A DNA stretch of 8,840 nucleotides from a bacterium (GTDB lineage Bacteria; NPL-UPA2; JAGMAN01). How positions within the stretch are numbered: the stretch's first letter is position 1; each line of letters begins with the position of its first letter. The position numbers and the translations under genes were made by a program. This document shows, one piece after another, positions 6,929 through 8,840 of this stretch. The notes beneath the pieces were generated by a model. The model had not been told where the DNA came from, did not search any database, and saw only the letters and a program-made list of their open reading frames with translations. Location: positions 1-8,840 of the forward strand of contig JAGMAN010000015.1 in assembly GCA_023130215.1 (NCBI GenBank), in the 5' to 3' direction.

Positions 6929-6940
6929 TAGCAATTGCTA
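6929..6940. repeat. 12-bp perfect palindrome beside the attC-like site
   Basis: TAGCAATTGCTA is a perfect palindrome whose last base is the first base of the attC-like element's outer box. With flanks it reads GTTAGCAATTGCTACCTAAC, so a second, inverted GTTAG core lies 20 bp from the first. It could be an operator or a scar of a lost cassette end. Confidence 0.4.
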
Positions 6941-7028
6941 CCTAACGTTTCGAGCGTATCTGAAGTCCAGCCGTAGGCGGATTTGGGCGAAGGTGCGAAG
7001 CACCGTAGCCAGATACGCTTTGTTATCT
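6940..7028 (-). other. attC-like integron recombination site of the HNH cassette
   Basis: In the direction of the HNH gene the 89-bp element begins AGATAAC (7028-7022) and ends with GTTAGGT (6946-6940), a perfect match to the core GTTRRRY. Inside are 10-bp arms, AGCGTATCTG (6953-6962) and CAGATACGCT (7010-7019). Between the arms are two hairpins: 6963-6984 (6-bp AAGTCC/GGATTT plus GCC-GTA-GGC, one bulged A) and 6992-7004 (GGTGC-GAA-GCACC). The spacers between core boxes and arms are unequal (2 and 6 nt), as attC sites need unpaired or bulged bases for strand choice. It lies 47 nt after the HNH stop codon, where a cassette carries its attC. Length is in the normal attC range. No integrase is present. 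A structured RNA or other palindromic repeat is the alternative. Confidence 0.65.
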
Positions 7029-7037
7029 GCCGTCGTA
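7022..7037 (+). repeat. Inverted 16-bp boundary repeat, HNH 3' side
   Basis: GTTATCTGCCGTCGTA here matches the reverse strand of 7970-7985 at 15 of 16 positions, the first 10 without mismatch. The pair flanks the HNH gene. In integron terms this is the R'' region of the cassette's attC, complementary to the cassette's own 5' boundary. Confidence 0.75.
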
Positions 7038-7075
7038 ATAGGTGAAATGTTTCTTGAGGGAAAGATAGCTTCCAA

Positions 7076-7924
7076 TTATTTCTTGTAAATATTATGATAG
7101 TGGTATTCAATATATTCCTTTTTTGGAAACGGTGGTTTTAAAGTACCAATCCCATGTCCTCCACCATCTATCACAGCTATACCATCTTCTGGAGAAACTG
7201 CAATCTCTCCATAGTCAAACAATATATGATGATTGGGACATAAAACCAACATATTCGATTCTATGTCAGGTCCTTCTTGACCTAATGGCTTGACATGATG
7301 CGTTTCTGCATATCCCTTGCCTTTTATAATCAAGGTAGTACCACACACTTGACACTGATAATTACGTTCTTCTTTAATCTTATTAGATAACGCGGTATCA
7401 CGAACAGCCCTCGTGATCGTGGTAGTAATTTTGTTTGGTGGATATTCTTCATATCTCATGTCTGGGATTTCAGATAAAGATTCCTTATCGGTTGGCAGAT
7501 GTCCCAGCAAATTAATAAAATCCCCAACCGTGTGAAAGGGCTTACTATATTGCAGAGTTTTTCCAGTGCTAATTTTATACTCATTTTTATTCTTTCCCCT
7601 TCCTAGAGGCCAAAGACTCTCATTTACATAGCGTTCCACATCCTGATCCGTCAATAGGTATCCATTGTTAGGTGTTTCAAGTAATAGAACTATAAACCAT
7701 TTTTTACCAGATGTTTGTAGCTCTTCAATTCTATTCTTTGTCACTCCCCATCGATAAGGCGATTCAGATCGGATTTTAAAGTAGAGCAAGCAATTGATGC
7801 GTCCAGATAACTCAATTATATTATTGATCCTTCGTATTTTACTTTCGTATTTTTGACACTGAAAACCTCTTTCTTTTCCGATTCCCTCTAACATTGACAT
7901 AAATTCTTTTTGGATGCTGGCCAT
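7076..7924 (-). CDS. HNH endonuclease with an extra N-terminal domain
   Basis: The 282-residue protein ends in a zinc-bound HNH nuclease domain (about 175-245): C191 and C194 in YQCQVCGTTL, AETHHVKPLGQ (H209, H210), N224 in ESNMLVLCPNHHILFDYGE, with C229 and H232/H233 completing the zinc and metal sites. All expected residues are present. The N-terminal part (about 1-145) is not recognised with certainty; WGVTKNRIEELQTSGKKW and GYLLTDQDVERYV look like a conserved recognition domain, and IELSGRINCLLYFK recalls a degenerate PD-(D/E)xK strand pair. The start ATG has AGGTGAG 6 nt upstream. The gene lies between inverted boundary sequences with an attC-like site 3' of it and is visibly richer in A/T than the core operon. 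A restriction or defence nuclease is the likely role; an orphan with no methylase in view. Confidence 0.9.
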   Translation of the reverse strand: MASIQKEFMSMLEGIGKERGFQCQKYESKIRRINNIIELSGRINCLLYFKIRSESPYRWGVTKNRIEELQTSGKKWFIVLLLETPNNGYLLTDQDVERYVNESLWPLGRGKNKNEYKISTGKTLQYSKPFHTVGDFINLLGHLPTDKESLSEIPDMRYEEYPPNKITTTITRAVRDTALSNKIKEERNYQCQVCGTTLIIKGKGYAETHHVKPLGQEGPDIESNMLVLCPNHHILFDYGEIAVSPEDGIAVIDGGGHGIGTLKPPFPKKEYIEYHYHNIYKK

Positions 7925-7969
7925 TTCATTCTCACCTCGCTAATTTATTTTTTCTAAGGCTGGCTTTCC

Positions 7970-7985
7970 TACGATGGCAGATAAC
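7970..7985 (-). repeat. Inverted 16-bp boundary repeat, HNH 5' side
   Basis: Reading toward the HNH gene the sequence is GTTATCTGCCATCGTA, the partner of 7022-7037 (one mismatch). A G|TTATCT cut at 7985 would be the 5' end of the cassette, 61 nt before the HNH ATG, a usual distance in integron cassettes. Confidence 0.7.
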
Positions 7986-8053
7986 TGTTCATATCTGAAG
8001 TACTTCGTTTATGCTCCCAAATCGGTATATTTTGCGAAGTATTTCCATCAGAT
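7978..8053 (-). other. Folded element upstream of HNH, possible degenerate attC or attI
   Basis: Nested inverted repeats are seen: ATCTGA (7993-7998) with TCAGAT (8048-8053), GAAGTACTTCG (7997-8007) with CGAAGTATTTC (8035-8045, one G-T), and separately CAGATA (7978-7983) with TATCTG (7992-7997). Toward HNH it ends ACTTCAGATA then GTTATCT, sharing ACTTCAGATA with the attC-like site at 6940-7028, also just before a GTT core. I cannot find a matching outer RYYYAAC box, so it is degenerate, an attI, or unrelated. Confidence 0.4.
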
Positions 8054-8129
8054 CTAATAGCATGGAACCTGGCTCGTTTGTAAAAAAGGTTTGATATGTG
8101 TTCATTTCTTCACATTGAATAATACAAAG

Positions 8130-8144
8130 TGTGATAATTTGAAC
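8130..8144 (+). promoter_or_regulatory. 15-bp promoter-like sequence shared with the GT9 promoter
   Basis: TGTGATAATTTGAAC is identical to the minus strand of 816-830. At both places it holds an extended -10 (TG-n-GATAAT) and lies about 45-60 nt before a start codon: the GT9 TTG at 775 there and the ATG at 8200 here. Either a promoter module or a common operator; TGTGA at its start recalls a CRP/FNR-type half site, without a convincing second half. Confidence 0.45.
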
Positions 8145-8146
8145 TT

Positions 8147-8175
8147 ATTATACTGCTTTTAAGCGCTGCCGGCAA
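8147..8175 (-). promoter_or_regulatory. Sigma-70 promoter directed toward the HNH gene
   Basis: On the minus strand TTGCCG (8170-8175) and a perfect TATAAT (8147-8152) are 17 bp apart. Transcription would start near 8140 and cross the folded element at 7978-8053 before the HNH start at 7924. Its place outside the cassette boundary, firing in, is that of an integron cassette promoter. Confidence 0.6.
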
Positions 8176-8199
8176 GCCAAAAATTTGAAAGGTTTGGAA

Positions 8200-8316
8200 A
8201 TGGGAAGAGTCAGCGCAATGATAAATCTTCTCCTGTTCTTGGCTGCAATCGGAACAACCCTTTTAGCTGGTGCACTGCACGAAGGAGATAATCCCTTCAA
8301 GGACCTAAGTAAATGA
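8200..8316 (+). pseudogene. 38-residue ORF resembling the first helix of a site-2 protease
   Basis: The frame MGRVSAMINLLLFLAAIGTT continues LLAGALHEGDNPFKDLSK and stops. The segment TTLLAGALHEGDNPF is very like the region before the HExxH helix in bacterial and archaeal site-2 proteases (TTL-x-AGAL-x-x-G-x-[N/D]P), where GLPFSxxLLxILxxHExGH should follow; that part is absent. AAAGG lies 7 nt before the ATG, and a promoter-like sequence is 56 nt upstream. It is probably a gene remnant cut off beside the permease gene, or possibly a small single-helix membrane protein in its own right. The intergenic stretch after it to the convergent permease gene is 31 nt with no clear terminator. Confidence 0.5.
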
Positions 8317-8347
8317 GGAACTCTATTGTTAAGGAAATCTCTAAGGT

Positions 8348-8840
8348 TTATTTTAACCGATAAACCAGACCATTCACAAGGAAAGCAGTTAGAAAGAGGA
8401 CTATTCCCAAGCTTAGAGCAAATTCAAAGTTTCCCTTTCTTACCTCAGAGATAATGGCCGTGGACATTACCTGAGTGGAACCTTTGATGTTTCCGCCAAC
8501 AATCATAGCCGCTCCCACTTCGGTAATTATGCGGGCAAATCCAGCCATGAGGGCAGTTAGAATAGCCGCTCTCGTCTCCTGGAGCACCACCCACATAGTC
8601 TGAAACCTGCTTGCCCCCATGGTCACTGCGGCCTCAATTAGTGACCTGTCCACACCACTTACCGCAGATACAGAGAGGGCACAGACAATTGGGGTGGCCA
8701 GAATTGTCTGGGCAATGACCATAGCCACTGGAGTAAAGAGCAATCCCAATGCTCCGGCTGGACCTGAACGGGAGAGAAGAAGATAAGCCACGAGTCCCAC
8801 CGTCACCGTAGGAAACCCCATACAGGTATTAAAGAGAGTA
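8348..8840 (-). CDS. tupB: Tungstate ABC transporter permease, TupB type; N-terminus beyond right edge
   Basis: The visible 163 residues are the C-terminal part of an ABC permease for tungstate (TupB/WtpB-like; molybdate and sulfate permeases are relatives). The frame is open to the window edge; residues TLFNTCMGFPTVTVGLVAYLLLSRSGPAGALGL form the first part, so the ATG at 8819-8821 is internal. The EAA loop that contacts the ATPase is present (EAAVTMGASRFQTMWVVL), followed by the TupB-like GFARIITEVGAAMIVGGNI and the terminal EVRKGNFEFALSLGIVL. About four hydrophobic helices are seen. Relatives run to about 230 residues, so about 65 are missing. The substrate-binding protein and ATPase genes would be expected to the right of the window. 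Tungstate uptake supports aldehyde or formate oxidoreductases of anaerobes; that is inference. Confidence 0.88.
   Translation of the reverse strand, partial: TLFNTCMGFPTVTVGLVAYLLLSRSGPAGALGLLFTPVAMVIAQTILATPIVCALSVSAVSGVDRSLIEAAVTMGASRFQTMWVVLQETRAAILTALMAGFARIITEVGAAMIVGGNIKGSTQVMSTAIISEVRKGNFEFALSLGIVLFLTAFLVNGLVYRLK

Noticed and set aside
6928-7110. Minus-strand 60-codon frame from inside the HNH end through the folded element
   Set aside because: It overlaps the HNH C-terminus in another frame and then reads through the palindromic attC-like DNA. It is an artefact of that element.
7022-7985. The inverted repeats as ends of an insertion sequence with HNH as transposase
   Set aside because: The HNH protein has no transposase motifs, no target duplication is seen outside the repeats, and the repeats are placed inside the attC-like structure on one side, which fits a cassette better. 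Not fully excluded.
1-8840. CRISPR array, tRNA or rRNA genes
   Set aside because: No regularly spaced direct repeats and no tRNA cloverleaf or rRNA-like sequence were seen on either strand.

Overview
The window looks like a chromosomal piece of an uncultured, probably anaerobic, Gram-negative-type bacterium. The evidence is an LPS-type family 9 glycosyltransferase, a tungstate-type ABC permease, a moderate base composition, and a core gene order of 6S RNA, rarA and 5-formyl-THF cyclo-ligase. I cannot name the phylum; nothing here is diagnostic at that level.

Left part (1-5341), core chromosome. A family 9 glycosyltransferase gene runs off the left edge on the minus strand. Divergent from it, a perfect sigma-70 promoter (TTGACA, 17 bp, TATAAT) drives a rod-shaped RNA of about 190 nt that I read as 6S RNA. 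Five plus-strand genes follow at operon spacing: rarA (replication-associated ATPase), the cyclo-ligase, a STAS-PilZ two-domain protein, sppA (signal peptide peptidase) and a Yip1-type five-helix membrane protein. rarA starts 5 nt after the T-run that ends the RNA, so the operon is probably fed by read-through of the 6S terminator. Positions 5342-5535 separate convergent genes and hold only a weak terminator candidate and one perfect DnaA-box sequence.

Middle part (5536-7985), an accessory insertion on the minus strand. It contains a YhcG-type DUF1016/PD-(D/E)xK nuclease and an HNH endonuclease. Between them, at 6723-7075, lie fragments of two other genes (a DUF5679-like zinc ribbon and an AlbA_2-like N-terminus), chained to the nuclease by overlapping stop/start codons, and a folded 89-bp element that fits an integron attC site. 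The HNH gene is bounded by inverted 16-bp sequences placed as the paired ends of an integron gene cassette. No integrase is in the window. A good minus-strand promoter at 8147-8175 faces the HNH gene.

Right part (7986-8840). An A/T-rich spacer carries a second folded element and a 15-bp sequence also found in the promoter of the left-edge glycosyltransferase. A 38-residue ORF resembles the first membrane helix of a site-2 protease. A tungstate ABC permease (TupB type) runs off the right edge on the minus strand.

The most interesting items are the 6S RNA-rarA junction, the apparent integrase-less HNH cassette with decayed neighbours, and the chain of overlapping mini-ORFs leading into the DUF1016 nuclease. 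All family assignments are from recognition of motifs in the sequence, not from a search.
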